A program made the translations under genes and the position numbers. Of a DNA stretch of 64,000 bases, positions 45,542-55,562 are shown piece by piece (position 1 is the first letter of the stretch; the number at the start of each line of letters is the position of its first letter). Under the pieces are notes generated by a model. The model ran no database searches. It saw only the letters and a list, made by a program, of their open reading frames with translations, and was not told the origin of the DNA. The stretch lies in NCBI GenBank assembly GCA_021201135.1, contig JAJQGT010000006.1:159154-223153 (forward strand). The letters run 5' to 3'. Source of the stretch: Oscillospiraceae bacterium. GTDB lineage: Bacteria; Bacillota; Clostridia; Oscillospirales; Ruminococcaceae.

Positions 45542-47194
45542 ATGAATGACAAAAGAAGGATTATGGCGGTAGTGTGTGCCGTGGTAGTTCTCACGAGCAG
45601 TATGACCGCTTGTACCAGAACCGAAATATCTGATATAAGTGAAAGTACGACCACAACAGCCTCATCATCCGAAGAAGCTACGACAGCATCCGACAACGTA
45701 CCGTCCCATGTAGTCACTCAGTCCGATTCCACAACCGCTACCGAGGCTGTTACTAAAGCAACATCGGCTGTTACCGATGATTCCGGTCTGATTGTGGATG
45801 ACTACACCGAAGATTTCACATATGACAGCCTGACTCCCGACGATTTATATGAGATGTATGGACTCTCAAGGAGTGAACGGAGCAGCTTCTACTCACAGAT
45901 TTGCGGAGAATGCGAGCTACCGATTATTTCCGTTTCAACAGAAGACGAGCAGGAGGTCCTCTCACTCGACGAATATGTGAACTGCATCGTTGAGATTATG
46001 AACTGCGATTCCAAGTATGTCATGGATGCGACAGAGGCTCAGATCAGGGTCAGAGGCAATGCCAGCGCATATTATGGTGACGTAGACCAAATAAGAGCCA
46101 ACGGTGCACCATACCGGATCAAGTTTATGAAGAAGCAGTCTGTTCTGGGATTGAATGACGGAGCAAGATGCAAGTCGTGGGTGCTTCTGAAGACCTACAA
46201 CTACGGCGTAAGAGACCATCTTGCGTTTACTCTTGCGGCGGCAATTAACGCAGGGATGTATTACGTCTCCGATTCCACCTTCGTGCAGGTATATGTCAAC
46301 GAAGAGTACATGGGTATATATCTTCTCTGTGAACAGACTCAGGAGAACGAGAACAGAGTTGCAATCACCGAAGCTGAGGAAGGCTATGCCGGGACGGATA
46401 TAGGCTATCTCGTAGAGCTCGACAACTACTCAAGCGGTGAGACATGGAGATTTCTCCTGAACTACAATAACGAGTCGATAACCGACGTGTACGGAACTAC
46501 AAGAGTCCCGGTGAAGTACTACTATACTGTAAGAAACGACCTGTATTCTGAGGAACAGCTCGACTTTATCGAAAGATATTTTGAAGTCTGTTACGAGGTT
46601 GCGATGCGTGCGATAAAATATGGCGAATACTACCGTGTTGACAGAGTCGATGATGATTTCACACTGACTCTGGCACAGGACGAGTTTGAGTCGGCGTATG
46701 ATTGCATATCTCAGGTTATGGATATCGAGTCGTTTGTGGATATGTACATCACCTACGAGATTGTGAACGACCAGGATGTCGGCGGAGGAAGCTTCTTCTT
46801 TGCTGTTGATTTCAGCGAGAATTCGATTTATCCTGTGCTCACCTGTGTGGCACCTTGGGATTTCAGTTGGGCATACGGTGACTACAGCTCGGATGCAGAC
46901 GGCGGACTTTATGCGGCGAAGTTCAAGGATGACTATTTCGTTGACAACTGGGGCGACCGTTCGAATCCATGGCTTATACTCCTCTACTCTGCCGACTGGT
47001 TCCAGGAGCTTGTAAGCGAGAAGTGGCAGGAAAGATACTCCTACATCTTAGAAGCCCTTGACGAGGTAACGGAAACCGTTGAGACCTATTCGGATGATTT
47101 TGACAAGGACGGAAAGAGCCACTCTTCAAGTGCACTCGCTACAATAAGATGGACAAGAAACAGAGTTGAGTATCTGAATACACTCTGGGGATGA
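45542..47194 (+). CDS. CotH-like kinase family lipoprotein
   Basis: 550 residues from ATG 45542 with AAGGA upstream. Lipobox SMTAC with C24, then a Ser/Thr-rich spacer (about 28-80). The CotH domain covers about 130-530: IRVRGNAS, PYRIKFMKKQSVLGLN, WVLLKTYNYGVRDHLAF and the acidic CVAPWDFSWAYGDY, where CotH proteins bind metal-ATP. B. subtilis CotH is a spore-coat protein kinase; in Ruminococcus-like bacteria exported CotH proteins are linked to the cell surface or cellulosome. Here the lipid anchor argues for the cell surface. Confidence 0.82.
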   Translation: MNDKRRIMAVVCAVVVLTSSMTACTRTEISDISESTTTTASSSEEATTASDNVPSHVVTQSDSTTATEAVTKATSAVTDDSGLIVDDYTEDFTYDSLTPDDLYEMYGLSRSERSSFYSQICGECELPIISVSTEDEQEVLSLDEYVNCIVEIMNCDSKYVMDATEAQIRVRGNASAYYGDVDQIRANGAPYRIKFMKKQSVLGLNDGARCKSWVLLKTYNYGVRDHLAFTLAAAINAGMYYVSDSTFVQVYVNEEYMGIYLLCEQTQENENRVAITEAEEGYAGTDIGYLVELDNYSSGETWRFLLNYNNESITDVYGTTRVPVKYYYTVRNDLYSEEQLDFIERYFEVCYEVAMRAIKYGEYYRVDRVDDDFTLTLAQDEFESAYDCISQVMDIESFVDMYITYEIVNDQDVGGGSFFFAVDFSENSIYPVLTCVAPWDFSWAYGDYSSDADGGLYAAKFKDDYFVDNWGDRSNPWLILLYSADWFQELVSEKWQERYSYILEALDEVTETVETYSDDFDKDGKSHSSSALATIRWTRNRVEYLNTLWG

Positions 47195-47221
47195 CTCCCC
47201 ACTCCAAATATCAGAATAAAA

Positions 47222-47252
47222 AGAATGCCTCCGAAAGGAGGCATTTCTTTTC
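47222..47252. terminator. Terminator after the CotH-like gene
   Basis: AATGCCTCC-GAAA-GGAGGCATT followed by TCTTTT; preceded by an A-rich run, so it may also stop the converging gene. Confidence 0.85.
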
Positions 47253-47276
47253 AGTTGTCTTATCGGAGTTCCGAAA

Positions 47277-47927
47277 TTATCTTCTCTTGGAAGCTACAAC
47301 AGCAGCAGCAGCTACAGCCATCGGGAGAACAGCCAAAACAACGCCGGTGTCAGCATTGGTAGTGGTAGCAGTGGTCTCTTCGGTAGCTTCAGCAGTTTCC
47401 TCAGAAGCCTCAGCGGTCTCTTCGGTAGCATCGTCAGAAGACTCAGCAACAACCTCTTCGCCGTCAGTAACTATAGCAAGATAGGTGAGGGTGAAGTTGT
47501 CGAGGTTAGTGCCATAAGCAATGCCCTTGAAGTCAACAGCAGTAGCGCAGGTTGCGCCTTCGCTATTCCAGTTCTGAACAGTGAGGTCGAAAGTAAGATC
47601 GAAATCTCCGCCAGAAAGACCAAAATCAGTAGTAGAATATTTCTGCTCTGAAGCGGTGGTTGCGTTGTCAACAAGCCAGACTCTGAAATCGCCATCAGAA
47701 GTGCCCTTGATGTGAATGGTAACAGTAGTACCAATCTCAAGAGTCTCAGGGAGATTAACAGTGAACTGTTCGCCACTGGAATTGAGTCCGCCGTCAACTT
47801 CAGTAGCATCGGTGTAGTAACCGAGGTTATCTGAAGTAAGAGTGATTTCAGTCTCAGCTGCGAAGCCGGTTACAGAGAGAGCCATAACCATTGCGACTGC
47901 CATGACAATTGCCAAAATTTTCTTCAT
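47277..47927 (-). CDS. Secreted protein with C-terminal NADTG sortase-like anchor
   Basis: 216 residues. Signal peptide ending GFAA (about 1-24), a beta-rich domain (about 25-155), a Glu/Ala/Thr-rich stalk (about 160-190), then NADTG at 191-195, a hydrophobic segment and KRR at the end. That tripartite end matches a sorting signal of the NPxTG/NxxTG kind seen in Ruminococcus-like bacteria. No sortase is in the window. The stalk is encoded by near-repetitive triplets. The domain is not recognised; an extracellular binding role is possible. Confidence 0.75.
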   Translation of the reverse strand: MKKILAIVMAVAMVMALSVTGFAAETEITLTSDNLGYYTDATEVDGGLNSSGEQFTVNLPETLEIGTTVTIHIKGTSDGDFRVWLVDNATTASEQKYSTTDFGLSGGDFDLTFDLTVQNWNSEGATCATAVDFKGIAYGTNLDNFTLTYLAIVTDGEEVVAESSDDATEETAEASEETAEATEETTATTTNADTGVVLAVLPMAVAAAAVVASKRR

Positions 47928-47968
47928 GTTATTTTCCTCCTAATATAATATGGTTTTTAACCGTCTTC

Positions 47969-47997
47969 ATTATACCATTTGCACAATCACATGTCAA
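47969..47997 (-). promoter_or_regulatory. Consensus promoter of the NADTG protein gene
   Basis: Minus-strand TTGACA (47992-47997), 17-bp spacer, TATAAT (47969-47974) with TGG before it: a full consensus sigma-A promoter, implying strong expression. SD AGGAGG also strong. Confidence 0.85.
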
Positions 47998-48088
47998 CAC
48001 TTTTTCGAAGAACAGCAAAAATTATCGCCTCTACTTATAAAAATGACTTATGCCCCGCCATTTATATGAAAGTTCAGAAAAAAAGCTA

Positions 48089-48117
48089 TTGACAGATTGC
48101 AAAAATACGGCTATAAT
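48089..48117 (+). promoter_or_regulatory. Promoter of tRNA-Pro
   Basis: TTGACA (48089-48094), 17-bp spacer, TATAAT (48112-48117): full consensus. Confidence 0.88.
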
Positions 48118-48135
48118 ACATGATGTCAATTCAAA

Positions 48136-48212
48136 CGGGATGTGGCTCAGTTTGGTAGAGCGCCTGCTTTGGGAGCAGGATGCCGCAGGTTCGAGTCCTG
48201 TCATCCCGACCA
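48136..48212 (+). tRNA. tRNA-Pro(TGG)
   Basis: 77 bases including encoded CCA. Acceptor arms CGGGATG / CATCCCG, D-arm GGCTCAG, anticodon stem CCTGC / GCAGG with loop TTTGGGA and anticodon TGG at 48170-48172, T-loop GTTCGAGTC. The cloverleaf is complete. Confidence 0.97.
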
Positions 48213-48247
48213 AAAAGCCGACAGTGTGAAAACTGTCGGCTTTTATT
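48213..48247 (+). terminator. Terminator after tRNA-Pro
   Basis: AAAAAGCCGACAGT, loop, ACTGTCGGCTTTT; A- and T-runs make it usable by the converging fhs gene too. Confidence 0.88.
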
Positions 48248-48253
48248 ATTTGC

Positions 48254-49924
48254 TTAGAAGAGCCCTGTTATTACTCCATCCGAGGTTACGTCTATTCTTT
48301 CTGCCGCAGGAGATTTCGGGAGACCCGGCATAGTCATTATATCCCCTGTCAGAACAACCACGAAACCGGCACCGGCTGATACTTTTACGTTCTTGACAGT
48401 AACGGTGAAGTCTTCAGGTGCGCCGAGCTTTGTCGGGTCGTCGGAGAAGGAATACTGAGTCTTTGCTATGCAAACGGGAAGCCTTCCGAAACCAAGCTCC
48501 GTTAGCCTTGCAAGCTCCTTCTTTGCCGCCGGAAGATAGGTGACGCCGTTTCCGCCGTAGACTTTGGTGACGACGGCGTTAATCTTCTCTTCAAGACTCA
48601 TGTCGTCGGAATAGCTGAAGGTGAAGTTCGGCGTCTCTTCCTCGCAAAGTCTGACAACTTCGTTGGCGAGTTCGATTCCGCCTTCCCCGCCCTTTGCCCA
48701 GACATCGGAGAGAACGGTGTTGACGCCGAGCTTGCGGCATTCTTCAATAACGAGATTTACCTCGGCGTCTGTATCGGTCGGGAATCTGTTTACTGCGACT
48801 ACAGAAGGCAAACCGTAGACATTCTTGATATTGGAAACATGTCTCAAGAGATTTGGAAGACCTTTCTTCAAAGCATCCAAGTCTTCTTTTCCGAGCTCGG
48901 TCTTAGCAAGACCGCCATGCATCTTAAGGGCTCTGACGGTCGCGACTATTACAACCGCCGAAGGCGTAAGTCCCGCCATACGGCACTTGATGTCGAGGAA
49001 CTTCTCAGCGCCCAAATCAGCACCGAAGCCGGCTTCCGTTACGGCATAATCGCCAAGCTTCATTGCAAGCTTTGTCGCAAGAACTGAGTTGCAACCATGT
49101 GCGATATTTGCAAAAGGTCCGCCGTGGACAAGTGCAGGAGTGTGTTCAAGAGTCTGAACGAGATTCGGCTTCAGGGCATCCTTGAGAAGAGCCGCCATTG
49201 CGCCCACAGCCTTGAGCTGAGAAGCGGTTACCGGTTCACCAGAGTAGGTATAGCCGATTATGATTTTGCCGAGTCTGTCTTTAAGGTCGTCGATGGAGCT
49301 TGCAAGGCAGAATACTGCCATAATTTCGCTCGCAACGGTTATATCGAAGCCATCCTCGCGGGGTGTGCCGTTGGGCTTTCCGCCCAAGCCGTCAACAACA
49401 AACCTTAGCTGACGGTCGTTCATGTCAACGCATCTCTTCCATGTGATTCTTCTCGGGTCGATTCCGAGGGCATTCCCCTGCTGAATGTGGTTGTCAATCA
49501 TAGCCGCAAGAAGATTGTTTGCGGCACCTATTGCGTGAAAGTCGCCGGTGAAATGAAGATTGATATCCTCCATCGGGACAACCTGAGCATATCCGCCGCC
49601 TGCGGCTCCGCCCTTGATTCCGAAAACGGGACCCAATGAAGGCTCACGAAGGGCAACGACAGAGTTCTTCCCTATTTTTCTTAATCCGTCGGCGAGCCCT
49701 ATTGTTGTGGTGGTTTTGCCTTCACCGGCAGGTGTCGGAGTGATTGCGGTTACGAGAATAAGCTTGCCATTCTTTCTTGAATCGTCATTGATGATTTTTG
49801 GGTCGACCTTAGCCTTGTACTTTCCGTATTGCTCAATCGAATTCTCATCTATTCCGGCAATCTTAGCAACCTCGGTTATAGGAAGCATCTGAGATTCCTG
49901 AGCTATTTCGATGTCTGTTTTCAT
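48254..49924 (-). CDS. fhs: Formate--tetrahydrofolate ligase
   Basis: 556 residues from ATG 49924 (SD AGAGGTG; the in-frame GTG at 49933 is within the SD). ATP-dependent formation of 10-formyl-THF. The nucleotide loop [11 protein letters not shown] is at 63-73 and the [10 protein letters not shown] folate region follows. Placed directly after glyA, joining serine and formate entries into the one-carbon pool. Confidence 0.95.
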   Translation of the reverse strand: MKTDIEIAQESQMLPITEVAKIAGIDENSIEQYGKYKAKVDPKIINDDSRKNGKLILVTAITPTPAGEGKTTTTIGLADGLRKIGKNSVVALREPSLGPVFGIKGGAAGGGYAQVVPMEDINLHFTGDFHAIGAANNLLAAMIDNHIQQGNALGIDPRRITWKRCVDMNDRQLRFVVDGLGGKPNGTPREDGFDITVASEIMAVFCLASSIDDLKDRLGKIIIGYTYSGEPVTASQLKAVGAMAALLKDALKPNLVQTLEHTPALVHGGPFANIAHGCNSVLATKLAMKLGDYAVTEAGFGADLGAEKFLDIKCRMAGLTPSAVVIVATVRALKMHGGLAKTELGKEDLDALKKGLPNLLRHVSNIKNVYGLPSVVAVNRFPTDTDAEVNLVIEECRKLGVNTVLSDVWAKGGEGGIELANEVVRLCEEETPNFTFSYSDDMSLEEKINAVVTKVYGGNGVTYLPAAKKELARLTELGFGRLPVCIAKTQYSFSDDPTKLGAPEDFTVTVKNVKVSAGAGFVVVLTGDIMTMPGLPKSPAAERIDVTSDGVITGLF

Positions 49925-49944
49925 ATTTTTCACCTCTCAGGAAA

Positions 49945-51183
49945 TTACTTGTCGTAAATCGGGAATTTCTCGCAAAGCGAGACAACCTCGTTTGTGATTC
50001 TTTCTTTATTTGCATCAAAATCGGTGATGCAGTCGCAAATCCAGCCGGCTATGAGCTTCATTTCGTTCTCGCCGAAGCCTCTGGTGGTTACAGCGGGAGT
50101 GCCGACTCTCAAGCCACTTGTGATGAACGGGCTTTCGGGGTCATTGGGGATGGCATTCTTGTTTGCTGTGATATGAACCTCATCAAGACGATGCTCGAGA
50201 TCCTTGCCGGTGACTCCAGTTCCTCTCAGATCAAGGAGCATAAGATGGTTGTCGGTGCCTCCTGAAACAAGCTTGATGCCGTGAGCAGTGAATTCGCTTG
50301 CAAGTGTCTGAGCGTTTGCAACAATCTGCTTCTGATATTCCTTGAATTCAGGGGTAAGAGCTTCACCGAATGCGACAGCTTTTGCGGCAATTATGTGCAT
50401 AAGAGGTCCGCCCTGTGTTCCGGGGAAGATTGCCTTGTCTATTGCCTTTGCATACTGCTCTTTGCAGAGAATAAGTCCGCCTCTGGGTCCTCTCAAGGTC
50501 TTATGGGTTGTGGTTGTTACAACGTCGGCATAAGGAATCGGGCTCGGATGAAGACCTGCGGCGACGAGACCGGCGATGTGAGCCATGTCTACCATCAGAT
50601 ACGCTCCGACTTCGTCAGCAATCTCGCGGAAACGCTTGAAGTCTATGATTCTCGGATATGCGGAAGCACCAGCTAGAATGAGCTTAGGCTTGCACTCAAG
50701 AGCCAGACGCTCAACTTCATCGTAATCTATGGTCTGGGTCTCATCGGAAACGCCATAAGGAACGATGTGGAAGTACTTGCCGGAAATGTTGACAGGTGAA
50801 CCGTGTGAAAGGTGTCCTCCGTGAGCAAGGCTCATGGAAAGGACGGTATCGCCCGGCTGTAAAAGTGCAAAGAAGGTTGCGAGGTTTGCGTTTGCACCGC
50901 TGTGTGGCTGAACGTTTGCATGCTCCGCTCCGAAGAGCTTTTTTGCACGTTCTCTTGCGATTTCCTCGACTTCGTCGACATACTGGCATCCGCCGTAGTA
51001 TCTTTTTGCGGGATAACCCTCGGCGTACTTGTTTGTGAGAACGCTTCCTGCCGCCGAAAGCACTCCTTCGGAAACGATATTTTCCGAGGCGATAAGCTCG
51101 ATGTTGTGGCGCTGGCGGTTAAGCTCCCGCTCACATGATGCGGCTACCTCCGGATCAAAGTTTTTCAGCTCTTCAAAAAACAT
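49945..51183 (-). CDS. glyA: Serine hydroxymethyltransferase
   Basis: 412 residues from ATG 51183 (AAAGGAG nine bases upstream); the longer frame to 51252 enters the Na/Pi gene. PLP lysine K228 in [16 protein letters not shown]. Converts serine and THF to glycine and methylene-THF. 20 bases separate it from each neighbour, so Na/Pi-glyA-fhs is read as one unit. Confidence 0.96.
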   Translation of the reverse strand: MFFEELKNFDPEVAASCERELNRQRHNIELIASENIVSEGVLSAAGSVLTNKYAEGYPAKRYYGGCQYVDEVEEIARERAKKLFGAEHANVQPHSGANANLATFFALLQPGDTVLSMSLAHGGHLSHGSPVNISGKYFHIVPYGVSDETQTIDYDEVERLALECKPKLILAGASAYPRIIDFKRFREIADEVGAYLMVDMAHIAGLVAAGLHPSPIPYADVVTTTTHKTLRGPRGGLILCKEQYAKAIDKAIFPGTQGGPLMHIIAAKAVAFGEALTPEFKEYQKQIVANAQTLASEFTAHGIKLVSGGTDNHLMLLDLRGTGVTGKDLEHRLDEVHITANKNAIPNDPESPFITSGLRVGTPAVTTRGFGENEMKLIAGWICDCITDFDANKERITNEVVSLCEKFPIYDK

Positions 51184-51202
51184 GGTGATTGCTCCTTTGC
51201 AT

Positions 51203-52969
51203 TTATTTACTCTTTGCGACAGCAAAAAGATATTTCTTTCTGTAGTCGTCAAGATTTTGTTTGAATTCTGGCGAATCGGGAATCTGTGCGACGTATGTAT
51301 GCCCTTCTGCGTTCAAGTCATAACTATGAAGAACGGAAAGCGCTATATTCGAGCAGTGGTCGGCGACTCTCTCAAAGTTGGTGAGAAGGTCGCTGTAGAC
51401 AAATCCCGTAACTATCGTGCATGCACCCGACTGTACACGCTCGATATGATTGTTCTTGATAACTTTGGACATTTCGTCGATGGTTTCTTCGAGCGGTTCG
51501 ACTTTAACTGCCAGATCGCGCCTTCTCTCGACGAATGCGGACGATGCAAGGTTTATAATCTCGCTGACGGCATCCGTGAGAGTTTGCAATTCCATTGCCG
51601 CCTCATTGGAGAATACAATCTTTTTATCATGAATCTCTTCGGCGTTCTCGGCGATATTTGCCGCGTGGTCGCTTATTCTCTCGAAATCACCTATGACGCT
51701 CAGAAGCTCACTTGAAATAGCCTGTTGCTTCTCGTCCATGACGTTCTTCCCTATCTTGACGAGATAGTTCCCGAGCTTGTCCTCATACTTGTCGCAGAGG
51801 GATTCTTTCTCGGCAACTTTCTGGTATTTCGACTTGTCATATTCTGTTATGAGTCTGATTGCACGGAATATATTCTTTCGTGCAATATCGCACATTTTTA
51901 GAGCGGCTTTTCGGCTGACTTCGATTGCGGCGGGAACATAGTCAAGAAGGTTTTCATCGAGAGCGTCAATCTCACTCGTATCTTCGTTCTCCGACGGATC
52001 GGGTTTGATGACGATATAGCAAATCTTTTCGATAAGCTTGCTCATCGGGAGGAGGACAACCATGCCGACTATGCTTATTGCCGAGTTCATAAGTGCGATA
52101 CCGGTTGTCGTTGCGCTCTCGTTCATAAATGAAAGCCCTCCGGCGATTGCGTTTACGGGAAGAATGACAATACAAGCGAGTATGGCTGTGAGTATATTCG
52201 CTATTAGATATACCAAAGCCGTTCGTTTGGAGTTTTTATTCTTCCCTATCATTGCAATCAGAACGGGAGAGCTTGCGCCTATTTTTATACCTAAAATCAA
52301 AGGGAGGCAGACACAGTACGGAATTACAACAGATGTACAGAGTGCCTGCAAGATGCCGACGCCGGCGGAGCATGACTGAATAACAGCCGCCACGAATACA
52401 CCTGCAAGAACACCGAGAACCGGGTTCTTGAACAAAAGAAGTATATTCTGGAAAGCTTCGCTTTCTTTTAACGGGTCGACGGAATCGCTTATAAGAGACA
52501 TCGACAAAAGAATGGTGCTGAGTCCCAGAAGGACGAGACCGATACTCTTGGTCGAATTCTTACTTGTGAACATATAAAGAATCGCACCGATAGTCGCAAA
52601 TATGGCTATGAGCACTTCGGTTGAAAGGAGCTGACCGGCAACACTTTCAGAACCGGAAATGGAAAGAATCCAACCGGTCATTGTGGTACCGATATTAGTG
52701 CCGAGAACAATCGGGATTGCCTGAGTGAGGGTCATCATTCCGGCGCTTACGAAGCTTATAACCATAACGGTTGTGGCACCGGAAGATTGGATTACGGCGG
52801 TTACCAGAATTCCAAGGAAGAAGCCTTTGATGGCAGGAGAAGAAAGCCTGAACAGGATTCCTTCCATCCTGTTTCCGGCAAGGCTTTTAAGCCCGTTTCC
52901 CATTGTTTCCATTCCAAAGAGGAAGAACGCCACTCCGCCGATAAGAAAAATAATATGAGCTAAGTCCAT
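51203..52969 (-). CDS. Na/Pi cotransporter family protein with PhoU domain
   Basis: 588 residues. N-terminal half has two Na_Pi_cotrans repeats with paired QS motifs (IQSSGATT at 60-67 and IQSCSAGVG near 197-205); the last 220 residues are a PhoU-like helical domain. Thought to move phosphate with sodium or regulate it. First gene of the transcription unit with glyA and fhs; the functional link is not obvious. Confidence 0.88.
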   Translation of the reverse strand: MDLAHIIFLIGGVAFFLFGMETMGNGLKSLAGNRMEGILFRLSSPAIKGFFLGILVTAVIQSSGATTVMVISFVSAGMMTLTQAIPIVLGTNIGTTMTGWILSISGSESVAGQLLSTEVLIAIFATIGAILYMFTSKNSTKSIGLVLLGLSTILLSMSLISDSVDPLKESEAFQNILLLFKNPVLGVLAGVFVAAVIQSCSAGVGILQALCTSVVIPYCVCLPLILGIKIGASSPVLIAMIGKNKNSKRTALVYLIANILTAILACIVILPVNAIAGGLSFMNESATTTGIALMNSAISIVGMVVLLPMSKLIEKICYIVIKPDPSENEDTSEIDALDENLLDYVPAAIEVSRKAALKMCDIARKNIFRAIRLITEYDKSKYQKVAEKESLCDKYEDKLGNYLVKIGKNVMDEKQQAISSELLSVIGDFERISDHAANIAENAEEIHDKKIVFSNEAAMELQTLTDAVSEIINLASSAFVERRRDLAVKVEPLEETIDEMSKVIKNNHIERVQSGACTIVTGFVYSDLLTNFERVADHCSNIALSVLHSYDLNAEGHTYVAQIPDSPEFKQNLDDYRKKYLFAVAKSK

Positions 52970-53043
52970 AAGTGTCCTTTCAAGACGTCGTCTTTACTTT
53001 TCTTTAACATTCTCATTACATCAAAACACATTTTCACACTTCT

Positions 53044-53072
53044 ACTATATCAATTTGACGGGATTATTTCAA
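53044..53072 (-). promoter_or_regulatory. Promoter of the Na/Pi-glyA-fhs unit
   Basis: Minus-strand TTGAAA (53067-53072), 17-bp spacer, TATAGT (53044-53049), about 70 bp before the start codon. Confidence 0.6.
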
Positions 53073-53157
53073 GAGCAAATATTAATTTCGGCGTTATGAC
53101 AGAAAAAGTGCAACTTTCAAAGGCGGAAACAGGCGAATTTTGAGGTGATAAAATTTT

Positions 53158-53192
53158 AAAACCCGTCACAACTTCAACAAGTTACGACGGGT
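53158..53192 (-). terminator. Terminator after the P-type ATPase gene
   Basis: ACCCGTC...AACTT-CAAC-AAGTT...GACGGGT stem with a two-base internal mismatch, followed on the minus strand by TTTTAAAATTTT. Confidence 0.75.
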
Positions 53193-53207
53193 ATGAAAAA
53201 TACTAAA

Positions 53208-55088
53208 TCAAAGCTTTCTGACAAACAATGCTCTTATCGCATTGAGGACCGCCAGAACCATCACTCCGACATCGGCGAATATTGCAAGCCACATGCTTGC
53301 CATTCCGAGTGCGCCCAATACAAGGCAAACAAGTTTTACTCCTATTGCGAAGACGATGTTTTCCTTGACTATTCTCAGACACTTTTTAGATATCCTGATA
53401 GCTTTTGCTATCTTCATCGGGTCGTCATCCATAAGGACCACATCTGCCGCTTCTATTGCGGCGTCGGAGCCCATGGCGCCCATTGCAATGCCTATGTCTG
53501 CCCTCGAAAGAACCGGTGCATCGTTGATGCCATCGCCGACGAAAGCAAGCTTGCCACTTCGCTTGGATGCAAGAAGCTCTTCGACTTTTGTGACCTTATC
53601 ATCCGGCATCAGTTCACCATGGACTTCGTCGATACCCAGTTCATCAGCAACACTTTCGGCGACAGCTTTTGAGTCACCGCTGAGCATTATTGTTTTCTCA
53701 ATTCCGGATTGCTTCAGTGATCTGATAGCTTCTTTTGAATTCGGCTTTATGACGTCGGAAATCACTATGTGTCCGCAGTAGCTTCCGTCAACGGCAACAT
53801 GAATTATGGTACCGACCGAATGACAGGAGATGTACTCACTCCCCACTCGTTGCATCAGCTTCTTGTTGCCAACCGCTACGTTGTGACCGTCGACATTTGC
53901 AATTACTCCTTCTCCGCTGATTTCAGAGATATCGGAAACACGGCTTCGGTCAAGTTCTTTGCCATAGGCATGTTGGAGACTCTTGCTTATGGGATGAGAT
54001 GATGCGCTCTCGGCAAGCGCCGCAAGCTCGATAAGCCTTGAATTGTCGATAGTACCGTGGTGAATTGCGTTTACTTCGAATGAGCCTTCGGTGAGAGTTC
54101 CTGTCTTGTCGAAGACTACATATTTCGTCTCCGAGAGAGTTTCAAGATAGTTCGAACCCTTTATAAGTATTCCCTCTTTGCTTGCTCCGCCGATTCCCGC
54201 AAAGAAGCTGAGTGGAATGCTGACAACCAATGCACACGGGCAACTGATTACGAGGAAAGTGAGCGCACGATAAATCCAGTCGTCGAATTCCGCCGGAAGA
54301 CCCATAACCAGTCTGACAACCGGCGGGATTATCGCCAAAGCAAGTGCGGAACCGCAGACGGCGGGAGTATAGATTCTTGCAAATTTTGAGATGAAATCCT
54401 CCGATTTAGATTTGCGTGAGCTTGCATTTTCGACCAAATCGAGAATCTTCGAAACGGTGGATTCGCCGAATGCCTTCGTGGTTCTGATTTTCAACAAGCC
54501 CGTCATGTTGATACAGCCGCTGATTACTTCGTCGCCGGACTTTACATCTCTTGGAAGGCTTTCGCCTGTCAGTGCGGAAGTATTGAGAGTGGATGTTCCT
54601 TCCTTGATAATGCCGTCAATCGGAATCTTCTCGCCCGGCTGGACGACGATTATGCTACCTATCCCGACTTCATCGGGCGAAACTTGAGTGAGCTTGCCAT
54701 CAATCTCGATATTGGCATAATCGGGGCGTATGTCCATCAGATCGCTTATACTGCGGCGGCTTTTTCCGACGGCATAGCTCTGGAACAGCTCCCCTATTTG
54801 GTAGAAAAGCATAACGGCGATCGCTTCGCTGTATTCTCCGCTCTGCTCATAGATGGCAAGAGCAAATGCCCCGATTGTTGCTATCGCCATCAGGAAGTTT
54901 TCATCGAATACTCTGCCATTCAGAATGCCTCTGAAAGCTTTATGCAGAATATCATAGCCGATAATTATGTACGCAATAAGGTACAGAATCAGCTGAATAA
55001 TACCCGAAACCGGCAGTATCATCAGAAGAATCATCATCAATGCAGTGACAAGAATCCTTGCAAGCATCTTCTTTTGCTTCTTTGTCAT
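53208..55088 (-). CDS. Heavy-metal P-type ATPase (Zn/Cd/Pb type)
   Basis: 626 residues from ATG 55088 (GGGGAGAG upstream). Metal-exporting P1B ATPase: six or more membrane segments, metal motif CPC at 283-285, phosphorylation site D327KTGT, TGES actuator loop at 174-177, and SSHP near 368-371. No N-terminal metal-binding domain; that is supplied by a separate HMA protein encoded 26 bases upstream. The divergent ArsR-family gene and CPC motif point to zinc or cadmium efflux; copper is less likely. Confidence 0.88.
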   Translation of the reverse strand: MTKKQKKMLARILVTALMMILLMILPVSGIIQLILYLIAYIIIGYDILHKAFRGILNGRVFDENFLMAIATIGAFALAIYEQSGEYSEAIAVMLFYQIGELFQSYAVGKSRRSISDLMDIRPDYANIEIDGKLTQVSPDEVGIGSIIVVQPGEKIPIDGIIKEGTSTLNTSALTGESLPRDVKSGDEVISGCINMTGLLKIRTTKAFGESTVSKILDLVENASSRKSKSEDFISKFARIYTPAVCGSALALAIIPPVVRLVMGLPAEFDDWIYRALTFLVISCPCALVVSIPLSFFAGIGGASKEGILIKGSNYLETLSETKYVVFDKTGTLTEGSFEVNAIHHGTIDNSRLIELAALAESASSHPISKSLQHAYGKELDRSRVSDISEISGEGVIANVDGHNVAVGNKKLMQRVGSEYISCHSVGTIIHVAVDGSYCGHIVISDVIKPNSKEAIRSLKQSGIEKTIMLSGDSKAVAESVADELGIDEVHGELMPDDKVTKVEELLASKRSGKLAFVGDGINDAPVLSRADIGIAMGAMGSDAAIEAADVVLMDDDPMKIAKAIRISKKCLRIVKENIVFAIGVKLVCLVLGALGMASMWLAIFADVGVMVLAVLNAIRALFVRKL

Positions 55089-55114
55089 ATCAATCTCTCC
55101 CCTTGCCTGCGGAT

Positions 55115-55333
55115 TCAGATTTCTATTTCGCAATCGGGCTCGACTTTGCGGCAAGCCTTGAGCACACTTTTCATAACCTTAGCCTCATTTACGCCCTCTT
55201 CAAACTCGATAATCATCTTCTGCGTCATGAAGTTCACGACAGCGTTCATAACGCCTTCGGTCTTTTTAGCCGCACCCTCCATAAGATTGGCACAGTTAGC
55301 GCAGTCAACTTCGATATTATAGGTCTTCTTCAT
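55115..55333 (-). CDS. HMA (heavy-metal-associated) domain protein
   Basis: 72 residues, one ferredoxin-like HMA domain with DCANC (C11-x2-C14) in place of GMTCxxC. It probably hands metal to, or acts as the detached N-terminal domain of, the ATPase encoded just downstream. Confidence 0.87.
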   Translation of the reverse strand: MKKTYNIEVDCANCANLMEGAAKKTEGVMNAVVNFMTQKMIIEFEEGVNEAKVMKSVLKACRKVEPDCEIEI

Positions 55334-55373
55334 CTTGAATCACATTTCCTGAGTAAGAATTGGATTAGCAGTA

Positions 55374-55397
55374 TTAAACGATTAAGCAGTCGTTTAA
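55374..55397 (-). promoter_or_regulatory. Operator-like inverted repeat before the HMA-ATPase operon
   Basis: TTAAACGA, 8-base spacer, TCGTTTAA: perfect 8-bp arms located at about +6 to +29 of the minus-strand promoter, the right place for repression. The neighbouring ArsR-family protein is the likely binder (inference). Confidence 0.65.
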
Positions 55398-55409
55398 ACG
55401 TCCTATTAC

Positions 55410-55438
55410 ATTATATGTCGTCTCTACATGTTTGTCAA
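55410..55438 (-). promoter_or_regulatory. Promoter of the HMA-ATPase operon
   Basis: Minus-strand TTGACA (55433-55438), 17-bp spacer, TATAAT (55410-55415): full consensus, consistent with tight repressor control. Confidence 0.85.
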
Positions 55439-55500
55439 TAGGAAAATCAAATTTTTTTGAGAAAATCGACATTTGCTCTGGGACTGCCTCTCAATAAGCC

Positions 55501-55529
55501 TTGTCTAACCGATTTTTATGTGTTATAAT
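55501..55529 (+). promoter_or_regulatory. Promoter of the arsR-family gene
   Basis: TTGTCT (55501-55506), 17-bp spacer, TATAAT (55524-55529), 33 bp before the start codon. No copy of the TTAAACGA half-site is near it. Confidence 0.7.
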
Positions 55530-55562
55530 ATACTCAGAATTTCGACGCAAGGAGATAAAATA

